A stretch of DNA of 64,000 nt from SLJK01 sp964567295. GTDB lineage: Bacteria > Bacillota > Dethiobacteria > DTU022 > UBA8154. The translations under genes were made by a program, and so were the position numbers. This document shows positions 52,683-60,525 of the stretch, piece by piece; positions within the stretch are counted from its first letter, which is position 1; every line of letters starts with the position of its first letter. The notes beneath the pieces were generated by a model. That model saw only the letters and a list, made by a program, of their open reading frames with translations, ran no database searches and was not told where the DNA came from. The DNA is taken from positions 1 through 64,000 of the forward strand of contig CAZMLU010000002.1 of NCBI GenBank assembly GCA_964567295.1, read 5' to 3'.

Positions 52683-53333
52683 TCATTCTTCGTAGTCCAG
52701 AAAAAGGTGATTTTTTGTGCTCTGGGGACCTAAAAAATTGACCGGCAGCCTTTCTTTGAACAAAGGTCCGTTAAGAACCAGGGTATGATATTCCCCGTTC
52801 TCTCCACAGGGGGAAACGTTTATGGTTCTTAAATGTTCCACAAATTCCTTATTTATGGTTTTTCCCAGCCAGCCCGAATCAACCATATCTGCCCGCAGAG
52901 CTACCACCAACAGCTCTGCTTCTCTATCCAAAAGCTCACCGAGCACCTCTTCTTCCTGCATGCCCCAGAGAGGAAGGTAAGACTTAAGTCCGGCGCATCT
53001 GCAAGATTCCTCCACCCACTGGCGGTGACCCACAATGTTAATATCGCCAAAAATACCTCCACTGAACCCTTTTTCTTTCAGCTCCTTCGCTTTCCGAAAA
53101 AACCCATCTTCATACTCTTCCCAGGTAACACTCTCCGCATAAAGGGGAAGCCCTATCAATAGGGCCTGCTTTTCCATCAGGCACAAGGGAAAGCCGTGTG
53201 ACATACTGGCTCCCTCTTTATGTACGAAAGTAAGCAGGGCCTCTACCTTTAGTCCTGCCTTTCTTGCTTTTAAAAGTGATAAGTAGCTATCCTTGCCACC
53301 GCTCCAGGAAACAAAATATTTTTCACCCGCCAT
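52683..53333 (-). CDS. DUF71/COG2102 ATP-binding protein, B12-linked type
   Basis: 216 residues with the N-terminal PP-loop FVSWSGGKDSYLSLLKA, the ADP-binding EGASMSHGF, and FGDINIVGHRQWVEE. Eukaryotic relatives make diphthamide, but comparative genomics predicts a separate bacterial DUF71 group that acts in B12 salvage, next to btu genes. This copy lies between btuD and cobU, which fits that group. The substrate is unproven. Confidence 0.85.
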   Translation of the reverse strand: MAGEKYFVSWSGGKDSYLSLLKARKAGLKVEALLTFVHKEGASMSHGFPLCLMEKQALLIGLPLYAESVTWEEYEDGFFRKAKELKEKGFSGGIFGDINIVGHRQWVEESCRCAGLKSYLPLWGMQEEEVLGELLDREAELLVVALRADMVDSGWLGKTINKEFVEHLRTINVSPCGENGEYHTLVLNGPLFKERLPVNFLGPQSTKNHLFLDYEE

Positions 53334-53337
53334 ATTT

Positions 53338-54615
53338 TCACCAATCCCGTTCCAGGTCCATTAAATATGTAAGCAGCTCTTCTCTATCCGAAAAAGAAAG
53401 TGCTCCTTTCTCTTTAAAACACCTACACAAGCCTGCCGCTTCCCCACCGCTGTAATCACGCTCTTCAATGAGAGTATCCTCCATTATAAGCAACCTGGAA
53501 GAGGAAGAAAGCACCTCCTCTACCGCTTCCAGGTTGCGTAGATTCCCTACACCAAAGGGTATGGCAGGGATAACCACCGCCCGTGCCTCTTTTAAAAGGA
53601 CCAGGTGTTGGCGATGGTGTTCATCAGTCACAGGGGAAAAGGGAGGTAAGGTCACCACAGGCAAGCCATAATAAGAAGCCAACTGGTGACCGCTATCTTC
53701 CCGGGTAAGTGGTCCCACGGAAACAGAAAAATTCGCCTCCAACAGGGAGGTAATTAGGGGAACCGCCTCTTCGCCTCCACCGATAACGTGAACCCGCAAG
53801 CTTGACGTTTGCTTTTCCTTCTTTCCCGAATCGAAATGTTTCAAAACAGTGATATGGGGTCTTCCATGGAGTGAATTTCGCTGCACCGCCACCGGAATGC
53901 CATATGCAAAACTAATATTCTCGGTAGTCAAAACTGTTTCCGGTTTGCCAACATCAAGGATTTTCTTTTCCGCCAACAAAACAAAATGATCAAAAAACTG
54001 GGCAGCCAGGTTAAGATCATGTATAGCGGCTATAACGGTAATCCCTTTTTCCCGGTTAAGCCTGCGCACCAGGTTTAAAAACTCCACCTGGTAATTTATA
54101 TCCAGATTTGCAGTAGGCTCGTCCAACAATAAAAGCTCCGGCTCCTGTGCGAGGGCACGGGCAATGATAACCCTCTGCCGTTCCCCACCGCTCAGGTTCT
54201 GTGCAGACTGCTTTGCCAAATGCTTCACGCCGGTAACCTCCATGGCATTGCAGACAATTTGGCGATCGTTTTCCTTTTCTTTTTGGAAGCGGCCCAGGTA
54301 AGGGTAACGACCCATAGTTACCACTTCTTCTACAGTAAAATCAAAATCAACAGACGTGCTTTGAGGAACAACAGCCATAGAGCGCGCCATCTCCTGCAGC
54401 TTGATCCGCTGCAAATCCTTCTCATTCAGGAAAACTATACCCTGGCTTGGTCTAAGGACACGGCTGATACAGTTCAATAGGCTGGACTTCCCCGCACCGT
54501 TGGGGCCGATAAGGGCCACAAAATCTCCCTTGTTAATGAAAAAATCCAATTCTTGCAAGGCAGGAAAAGACCCGTACTTAACTGACAACCCGCAAACTTG
54601 CAGACTCACCCCCAT
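53338..54615 (-). CDS. btuD: Cobalamin/iron-siderophore ABC transporter ATP-binding protein with C-terminal extension
   Basis: About 425 residues. Residues 1-255 are the ATPase: Walker A GPNGAGKSSLLN, signature LSGGERQRVIIARALAQEP, Walker B LLLLDEPTANLD. The last 160 residues (from about 265: VHVIGGGEEAVPLITSLL) form a separate Rossmann-like domain with VVIPAIPFGVGNLRNLE, found on some B12-linked ATPases. ATG at 54615 has AGGAG nine bases before. It is between the permease and DUF71 genes. Confidence 0.92.
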   Translation of the reverse strand: MGVSLQVCGLSVKYGSFPALQELDFFINKGDFVALIGPNGAGKSSLLNCISRVLRPSQGIVFLNEKDLQRIKLQEMARSMAVVPQSTSVDFDFTVEEVVTMGRYPYLGRFQKEKENDRQIVCNAMEVTGVKHLAKQSAQNLSGGERQRVIIARALAQEPELLLLDEPTANLDINYQVEFLNLVRRLNREKGITVIAAIHDLNLAAQFFDHFVLLAEKKILDVGKPETVLTTENISFAYGIPVAVQRNSLHGRPHITVLKHFDSGKKEKQTSSLRVHVIGGGEEAVPLITSLLEANFSVSVGPLTREDSGHQLASYYGLPVVTLPPFSPVTDEHHRQHLVLLKEARAVVIPAIPFGVGNLRNLEAVEEVLSSSSRLLIMEDTLIEERDYSGGEAAGLCRCFKEKGALSFSDREELLTYLMDLERDW

Positions 54616-54627
54616 TAAAAACAACTC

Positions 54628-55677
54628 CTAAGAAAAATATCTTAATTTCTTGCGCATGCGCAGCAGGTAAAGGAAAAAGGGCGCCCCTAATAACGCTGTA
54701 ATAATACCCACCGGTAGCTCTATGGGGGCAATAACCGTCCGGGCCAGGGTATCGGCACCGATAAGCAGAATAGCCCCACAGAGGGCAGAGGTCGGCAGCA
54801 GAAAGCGATGGTCCGGGCCTGAGAGCAGGCGCACTATATGCGGAACCACCAGGCCTATAAAACCGATAATCCCGCTAGTAGAGACCGCAGCAGAAACCAA
54901 CAGCGAAGCGGTCACCAGAAATATTTTTTTCAGCTTTTCCGTATCAATTCCCAGATAATGAGCGGTTTCCTCTCCCAGGAGCATGGCATTCAGCTCCCGT
55001 GCAAAGAAATAGATCCCGCCGAAGCCCAGCAGTACGTATGGGATCATCACACGTATGTAAGCCCAGCGAGCTCCCCCCAGTCCTCCCATCATCCAGTAGA
55101 CTACCTGGTGGAGCCTTTCCCCGGAAAAAAACACGTTAAGAGAAACCAGAGCAGATAGAAAAGCGCTGACCGCTATGCCAGCCAGGAGAAGCGTCATCAT
55201 AGGCACAAAATCCCCTTGACGAGAAAGCTGGTAGACCAGCACAATGGTTCCCAGCCCCCCGGCAAAAGCTAAAATGGGCACCGCCCCAAATCCGCCCATG
55301 CCCAGGGTAATCCCCCAGGCTATGGCAATGGTCGCTCCCAGAGCAGCTCCCGAGGAAACCCCGATAATGTAAGGATCTGCCAGGGGGTTTCTAAAAAGGC
55401 CCTGGAATGTGGCACCGGCCACCGCAAGTGAAGCACCCACCAGAGCGGCCAGTATAACCCGGGGCAGGCGAACATTAAGAATAATCTCCCGGGTGGTATC
55501 TGCGATAGCAGCATCGTAAAGACTAAGACCCGTGATCTCCTTCACCAGGAGGTAGAAAATTTCTCCCTTATCCAGTGGAACAGCACCGTAACTGATGGAA
55601 AAAATGAACGCAAAAATCAAGAATCCAACCAGCCCCAAGAAAAAAAGCCTTCGGCGCCAGGGGGTGCTGAATAGCAC
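54628..55677 (-). CDS. btuC: Cobalamin/iron-siderophore ABC permease (FecCD/BtuC family)
   Basis: 349 residues and about 10 helices. LRLPRVILAALVGASLAVAGATFQ and NPLADPYIIGVSSGAALG are BtuC/FecCD signatures, with GLVVPHIVRLLSGPDHRFLLP as the coupling region. GTG start. The context with cobU and DUF71 favours cobalamin or cobinamide over iron siderophore. Confidence 0.93.
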   Translation of the reverse strand: MLFSTPWRRRLFFLGLVGFLIFAFIFSISYGAVPLDKGEIFYLLVKEITGLSLYDAAIADTTREIILNVRLPRVILAALVGASLAVAGATFQGLFRNPLADPYIIGVSSGAALGATIAIAWGITLGMGGFGAVPILAFAGGLGTIVLVYQLSRQGDFVPMMTLLLAGIAVSAFLSALVSLNVFFSGERLHQVVYWMMGGLGGARWAYIRVMIPYVLLGFGGIYFFARELNAMLLGEETAHYLGIDTEKLKKIFLVTASLLVSAAVSTSGIIGFIGLVVPHIVRLLSGPDHRFLLPTSALCGAILLIGADTLARTVIAPIELPVGIITALLGAPFFLYLLRMRKKLRYFS

Positions 55678-55744
55678 ACTACGTTTTGCTCCAGCCGATA
55701 TCGGGTCAATCTTTGCGATGTTTTATCACCTCGGCCACCATGCC

Positions 55745-56692
55745 TTAAATATCGGGGTAGAATAGTTCAGCCAATTCTTCCACCACTTCTACAACTCGCA
55801 AACCTGAACGGGAAATTTTGTCGGGATCCACCCCATAAACCCTTTCATCTTCAACGGCACTAACGGATCTCCAACCAGACCGCTCCATGATATCCTGCAC
55901 CGGAAATTCTTCTGTCCCGTGATAATCAGGGAACACTATAACCTGTGGATCGCGATCTATAATAACTTCCGAACTCACTTGGGGATAACCGGCCTCCATA
56001 TCTTCAAAAATATTAATGCCTCCTGCCGTCTCAATCAGTTCATGGATAACACTATCCGTCCCGACACTCATCAAAGGATCAGCGTATACTTCGTAATATA
56101 CTCTTATCTTTTCTTCCGGAGAAAGATGGCCCACCTTTTCTCGCACAGCGTCAATATTTTCCCTGCACTCTTCTACCAACAAACTTGCTTCCTCTTCTGC
56201 CCCCGTTGCTTTCCCCAACAACTCCAGTGCAGAATAGATCTCTTCTATACTGGTGGGATCAACAGCCAAAAGGGGGATACCAAGCTCTTCCAGGCGGGAA
56301 AATTCCTTATCCTGTAGAGGAACGGCAACAACCAGATCGGGCTCCAGGGAGAGGATCTGTTCAATATTAGGTTCAGAAAAACTACCCGCGCGTGGTTTAT
56401 CCTGCGCTTCCGGCGGGTAGTTGCAGTATTCACTTACCCCTACTATCCTCTCGCCAAGCCCCAGGGCAAAAAGCATTTCCGTATTGCTGGGAGCAAGGGA
56501 GATTATACGCTCTGGCGTGCTGGCCAGTTGCACCTGACGGCCCAATCCATCTTCCAAGGTAATTTCAAACTCTTCGTTATACTCCTCCTGCAGTCCATCC
56601 TCATCCTCGCCGGCCTGTTCTGTTCCGGCGCACCCCACCAGCAACAAAACTACCAAGAAGAAACTAAACAACAAAAAAAAGCTTTTTTTCAT
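55745..56692 (-). CDS. btuF: Cobalamin-type substrate-binding lipoprotein
   Basis: 315 residues. A lipoprotein signal (FFLVVLLLVGCAG, lipobox LVGC) leads to an acidic linker and a BtuF-like periplasmic-binding fold: RIISLAPSNTEMLFALGLGERIVGVSEYCNYP and DLVVAVPLQDKEFSRLEELG. It would capture cobalamin or cobinamide outside the membrane and deliver it to btuCD. GAGGAGA is upstream. The leader has strong secondary structure but is not a standard B12 riboswitch. Confidence 0.92.
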   Translation of the reverse strand: MKKSFFLLFSFFLVVLLLVGCAGTEQAGEDEDGLQEEYNEEFEITLEDGLGRQVQLASTPERIISLAPSNTEMLFALGLGERIVGVSEYCNYPPEAQDKPRAGSFSEPNIEQILSLEPDLVVAVPLQDKEFSRLEELGIPLLAVDPTSIEEIYSALELLGKATGAEEEASLLVEECRENIDAVREKVGHLSPEEKIRVYYEVYADPLMSVGTDSVIHELIETAGGINIFEDMEAGYPQVSSEVIIDRDPQVIVFPDYHGTEEFPVQDIMERSGWRSVSAVEDERVYGVDPDKISRSGLRVVEVVEELAELFYPDI

Positions 56693-56722
56693 GCCACCTA
56701 TCTCCTCTATCTTGACAATTTA

Positions 56723-56790
56723 CCCCAGCCTTTTAAGAAAAGGTCTGGGGGAGTAACCCGTCACAAACCTTTCTCCCTATTTATGTTACC
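56723..56790 (-). promoter_or_regulatory. Structured leader of btuF
   Basis: A 12-bp hairpin (arms 56723-56734 and 56738-56750, with one bulge) precedes the btuF ribosome site; further upstream GGTAAC/GTTAC and GGGAG/CTCCC can pair. TATAGT at about 56798 could be the -10. No B12 box or known riboswitch core was recognised, so it may be an uncharacterised leader or chance. Confidence 0.4.
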
Positions 56791-56865
56791 TACTATATCA
56801 TATTCCAGAACTTAAAAAAACCCTACAAAGCAGAGAACATCTTCGTATGAATATTATGAGGGGAG

Positions 56866-56979
56866 GCTATTGCCGCACTTTGTATCGCCCTTCCCTTGCA
56901 AATGCTCCTAAGAGCATTTGGAATTGGCACCGGTATAGGAGCGTCCTCACTCATCTCCCGTTCTCTTTACATATCATGA
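56866..56979 (+). pseudogene. Fragment of MATE efflux transporter
   Basis: The frame reads EAIAALCIALPLQMLLRAFG then IGTGIGASSLISRSLYIS and ends at TGA (56977). This is the MATE pattern in which AFGIGTGIGASSLISR lies in the first half of the transporter. The fragment is 38 codons of a protein of about 450, and no full-length frame surrounds it, so it is a relic. Confidence 0.7.
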
Positions 56980-57187
56980 TGCTCATGCTTCCCCTGATTA
57001 AGAGTCTGGACGGCCCGCCCTTTAAGCGATCCGCTTGCCTTCTGGCAACTATCTTTCTCAGCACTCGCGAAATTTAATTTCAGGGAGTTCCCCTATTCTC
57101 TCCCTCATACCCTTCCGAAAAATTGTAAACATTTTGCAAACCCTACCTTCTCACACAGGAAGCACGCCTTTCCAAGTAGAATAGTTA
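56980..57187. other. Decayed sequence between relics
   Basis: No coherent coding frame was recognised. It links the MATE fragment and the methyltransferase relic and may be degraded remains of either. Confidence 0.4.
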
Positions 57188-57880
57188 TATTCTACAAGAA
57201 AAAAAAAGCGCTGTATGGGAATCTTCGACTTAACCAGATGCTGCGTCTTTTCCTGGACGGAATTCCTTTAGACCTGACCAGCTCACTCCTACCCCTTGCC
57301 ACCCACTTCAAGTTTTCCCTGCTTTCCCATATCCACCTACATGCTAAGAGCCAGAAACATTACTCCGCCAAAAAAACGGCTGCTGAAGTTAAAAAAAGAA
57401 GTCATTTTCCCATATTGGGCTTAATAGATAACCTGGAATCCACCGTGGGGAAGCTCAGGTTGAAAACAGCAACTCCGGATTGGGCAGATTATTACGAAGA
57501 AAAAGTATTCTCCAGAGAGTGCCTGGAAGAGAAAAAAAGCTGGTAAGCTCTTTCCTGGATAGGATCAATCCTTCTAACGTATGAAACTTGGGAGCCAACA
57601 CCGGCCTTTTTAGCCGGATCGCCTCCCATAAAGGGGTTAAAACCCTTTCCCTGGAGGTAGACCCAGAGTGCGTAAAAATAATTTATAAGCAGGTGAAAGA
57701 AGAAGGAGAAACCTCACTACTTCCCCTCCTGATAGATTTAACCAATCCCAGTCCGTCCCTGGGCTGGGAGAATAAAGAAAGAGATTCGCTTTTAGAGCGC
57801 GGACCAGCAGATATGGTCATGGCTCTGGCCTTAATCCACCACCTGGCAATTTCCAACAACCTATCCTTCCACAAAATCCC
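57188..57880 (+). pseudogene. Inactivated SAM-dependent methyltransferase
   Basis: From about 57188 the frame reads ALYGNLRLNQMLRLFLDGIP and so on to a stop at 57544. A frameshift in the A-run at 57532-57538 moves coding to the frame KLVSSFLDRINPSNV, which then hits TGA at 57582 where family members have tryptophan, followed by NLGANTGLFSRIASHKGV and ERGPADMVMALALIHHLAI. Coding stops near 57880, so the C-terminus is also missing. One frameshift, one nonsense change and a truncation show loss of function. Relatives are surface-polymer-linked methyltransferases. Confidence 0.8.
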
Positions 57881-58246
57881 TGGATTTATGATCGCCAAAG
57901 GGAAAGCTTCACCCTTCTTAATTACGACATGCAGGAGGGCTACTTCGACAATCTGGCTCTTGTGGATAACACCATGCGCCAGTTGCGCCAGGCCATGGAA
58001 GCTACTAACACCTGGGATAACACTCACGTGCTAATCTCTTCAGATCACCCTTGGAGAATGGAGCTATTCCCAACCTTCGATGGCAAGAGAGACTCTCGTG
58101 TTCCCTTCTTGTTACGCTTTTCCGGCCAGCAGGAACCTTTTTACCACCCGTCTCCTTTTAACACCCTCACCAGCCATGAACTGATCCTGGGCCTGCTGGA
58201 AAATCGCTTCTCCGGCCCTGAAGAAGTCCTAGAGTGGCTGGACTAG
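57881..58246 (+). pseudogene. C-terminal fragment of a sulfatase-like hydrolase
   Basis: The frame begins abruptly after the methyltransferase relic with WIYDRQRESFTLLNYDMQ, then YFDNLALVDNTMRQLRQAME, NTHVLISSDHPWR and a final EEVLEWLD. This matches the C-terminal part of the alkaline-phosphatase/sulfatase superfamily. No N-terminal half is present, so a deletion seems to have joined two neighbouring genes. An ATG at 57929 opens a 105-codon frame that probably has no function. Confidence 0.75.
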
Positions 58247-58310
58247 AGTATAAAACAAGGATTTTGGATATTGACGTCGAATAATAGAAGTATCATGGGG
58301 AGATGATAAT

Positions 58311-59024
58311 ATGGAACCCAATGAGCAGCGGGCGCTCCTGGTAGAAGACGATCACGATGTTTGTGAGCTGGTCCGCATTGTGCTGCGCTCGGAAAACTTT
58401 ACAGTTGATTTTGTTCACGATGGAAATTCCGGACTGCAAGCAGCCCTGGAAAAACATTACGATCTAATCGTTCTTGATTTGATGCTGCCAGGAATTGATG
58501 GGTGGGAAATATGCAAACAGCTGCGGGAAAATTCTTCCACCCGCAGTATTCCCATCATCATGCTCACCGCCAAAGGCGAAGAAAAAGATAAAGTGCTGGG
58601 GCTGGAAATCGGCGCCGATGACTACGTTGCAAAGCCTTTCAGCCCCCGGGAGTTGTTGGCGCGGGTAAAAGCACTGCTGCGACGCAGCACAAACTATAAC
58701 CGCCCCCATGAAAACATCCAAGCGGGAAACTTGACCATTAACCCCCGACGCTATGAAGTCACTGCCCATGGAGAAAATATCAATCTTACCCCAAAAGAGT
58801 TCGAACTCTTACTCTACCTGGCCAATCATGCTGAGACAATAATTGACCGCGAACAACTCTTGGAACAGGTCTGGGGATACGACCACCTGGGGGCCGCAAG
58901 AACCGTGGATGAACATATAAAAAGAATACGGCATAAAATTGCCGATAGGGAACCAATGTACAGCTATATTCAAACCGCCTGGGGTGTAGGATATAAATTC
59001 GAGGTGAAAAAGAATGTGGAATAA
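58311..59024 (+). CDS. OmpR/PhoB-family response regulator
   Basis: 237 residues. The receiver has acidic pocket LVEDDHD, phospho-acceptor D56 in VLDLMLPG, and lysine in VAKPFSPRELL. The C-terminal winged helix contains LTPKEFELLLYLA and DHLGAARTVDEHIKRIRHKI. Forms a two-component pair with the next gene, overlapping it by 11 bases. Target genes are not evident; the divergent amidase operon or nearby relics may be linked. Confidence 0.95.
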   Translation: MEPNEQRALLVEDDHDVCELVRIVLRSENFTVDFVHDGNSGLQAALEKHYDLIVLDLMLPGIDGWEICKQLRENSSTRSIPIIMLTAKGEEKDKVLGLEIGADDYVAKPFSPRELLARVKALLRRSTNYNRPHENIQAGNLTINPRRYEVTAHGENINLTPKEFELLLYLANHAETIIDREQLLEQVWGYDHLGAARTVDEHIKRIRHKIADREPMYSYIQTAWGVGYKFEVKKNVE

Positions 59025-60510
59025 ATTAAAAACGGGCAACCTTTTCTTTAAGCTACTGGGTGCGCACTTGCTGGTTGTACTTATCACCCTTTTGGCAGTA
59101 AGCCTGGTTTTCTCCTATCTAGTGGAAGAATACTTTTTCAGCACTCGGGAATGGGAATTGGCACTTCAAGCCGAAAAAGTGGCCGAAACTCTGAAAGAAG
59201 AAATACAAAGCGGAAACCACGAGCAGGTGAAAATAGTGGCCGGAGCCCTGGCGGCCTCCATGGATTTGAAAATCCGGGTCATCGATCCCATGGAAGAACA
59301 CCGGGAACAAGAAATCATTACCGTCGCCCCGGTGGACGAAAAAGAAGAAACTCAACTGGGTCTTGAACAGAGGGAAGTTGATTACGTGTTGGAGGGAAAC
59401 TCCTACTCCAAAAAGGTTTTCGGTCCCGAAATGCAGCGCCTGCTGGTAGCCATCCCTGTCTTCCAAGAAACGGAATATGATAACGTAGAAAATGGTTCTG
59501 ATAATCCACAAGAAGTGATCGGCGTCATCACCGTAAGCGCTCCTCTTACCGGTGTTCAGGCCACAGTAGCACAACTTAGCCGTCTCTTCACCTACTCCGG
59601 CTTAATTGCAGCTGCAGTAGCCGGAGCACTTGCCCTTTCCCTCTCCAAAACCATCTCTAAACCCCTTCAGGTAATGACCCAGGCCGCCCGGGAACTGGTT
59701 AAAGGCAATTTTCGCAGCCGCATCGATGTTAATGACACAGGAGAAATGGGAGAACTGGGTACTACCTTCAACCAGGCCGTAGACGAGATGGAAAAAACGG
59801 TGGAAGAGCAAAAACGTCTTCAGGAACTTAGGCAAAACCTGGTGGCAAACGTATCCCATGAATTCCGGATCCCTCTGACCTCCATACAAGGCTTTGCCGA
59901 GGCCATGCAGGACGGCCTGGTAGTAGAAGAAAAAGAAAGAGAAAGATGCCTGCAGCTCATCCTGGATAACACGTTTTATATTAAACGCCTGGTAAGCGAT
60001 CTTCTTGAGCTTTCCAGCATCGAAAGCGGACATATCCAGCTGCAGTGGGTACAGCTCTCCACGAAGGATCTTATAGACAGGGTTATCCACAGCGCCCGAC
60101 AAAAAGCAGAGAGTAAAAACATAACATTGGAATGCGAACAACACCTGCCCATTTACATGGAAGGGGATGAAGACAGGCTTTTCCAGATCCTAATTAATCT
60201 TTTGGATAACGCCATAACTTATACTCCTGAAGGTGGATATATAAAGGTTGAAGCCTTGGAAAAAGAAGAAGAAATAACCTTTGTCGTTAAAGATAACGGT
60301 TCGGGAATTCCTGAAGAGGATCTGCCTCATATATGGGAACGGTTTTACAAAGTGGATAAAGCAAGAAGCAGGGCCAACAAAGGAAAAGGGTTGGGGCTGG
60401 CCATCACCAGAGAACTGGTACATCTACACAGGGGCAACGTCTCAGTAAAAAGCACCCCCGGTAAAGGGAGCGCCTTTTACGTACACCTGCCCAAAAAACA
60501 GGGGGAATAG
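59014..60510 (+). CDS. Sensor histidine kinase
   Basis: 498 residues: helix 1 (about 15-37), an extracytoplasmic sensor of some 145 residues, helix 2 (about 186-206), HAMP linker, then HisKA with the phosphorylated H282 in NVSHEFRIPLTS and the ATPase domain with DNAITYTPEGGYI and KGKGLGLAITREL. Domain order matches PhoR/WalK-like kinases but it lacks the PAS domain usual in those. Overlaps the response regulator start region by 11 bases. Confidence 0.95.
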   Translation: MWNKLKTGNLFFKLLGAHLLVVLITLLAVSLVFSYLVEEYFFSTREWELALQAEKVAETLKEEIQSGNHEQVKIVAGALAASMDLKIRVIDPMEEHREQEIITVAPVDEKEETQLGLEQREVDYVLEGNSYSKKVFGPEMQRLLVAIPVFQETEYDNVENGSDNPQEVIGVITVSAPLTGVQATVAQLSRLFTYSGLIAAAVAGALALSLSKTISKPLQVMTQAARELVKGNFRSRIDVNDTGEMGELGTTFNQAVDEMEKTVEEQKRLQELRQNLVANVSHEFRIPLTSIQGFAEAMQDGLVVEEKERERCLQLILDNTFYIKRLVSDLLELSSIESGHIQLQWVQLSTKDLIDRVIHSARQKAESKNITLECEQHLPIYMEGDEDRLFQILINLLDNAITYTPEGGYIKVEALEKEEEITFVVKDNGSGIPEEDLPHIWERFYKVDKARSRANKGKGLGLAITRELVHLHRGNVSVKSTPGKGSAFYVHLPKKQGE

Positions 60511-60525
60511 AGCGGACTCTAAATT

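Noticed and set aside
56820..56960. Cobalamin riboswitch upstream of btuF on the minus strand (AAGGGAAGGGCG region)
   Set aside because: No B12 box or GCCACTG element follows in the right order, the segment lies upstream of the likely btuF promoter, and the same bases encode a MATE relic on the plus strand.
57929..58246. Small intact gene of 105 codons
   Set aside because: Homology-like content starts before its ATG at 57881 and covers only the C-terminal part of a sulfatase-type protein, so it is a relic.
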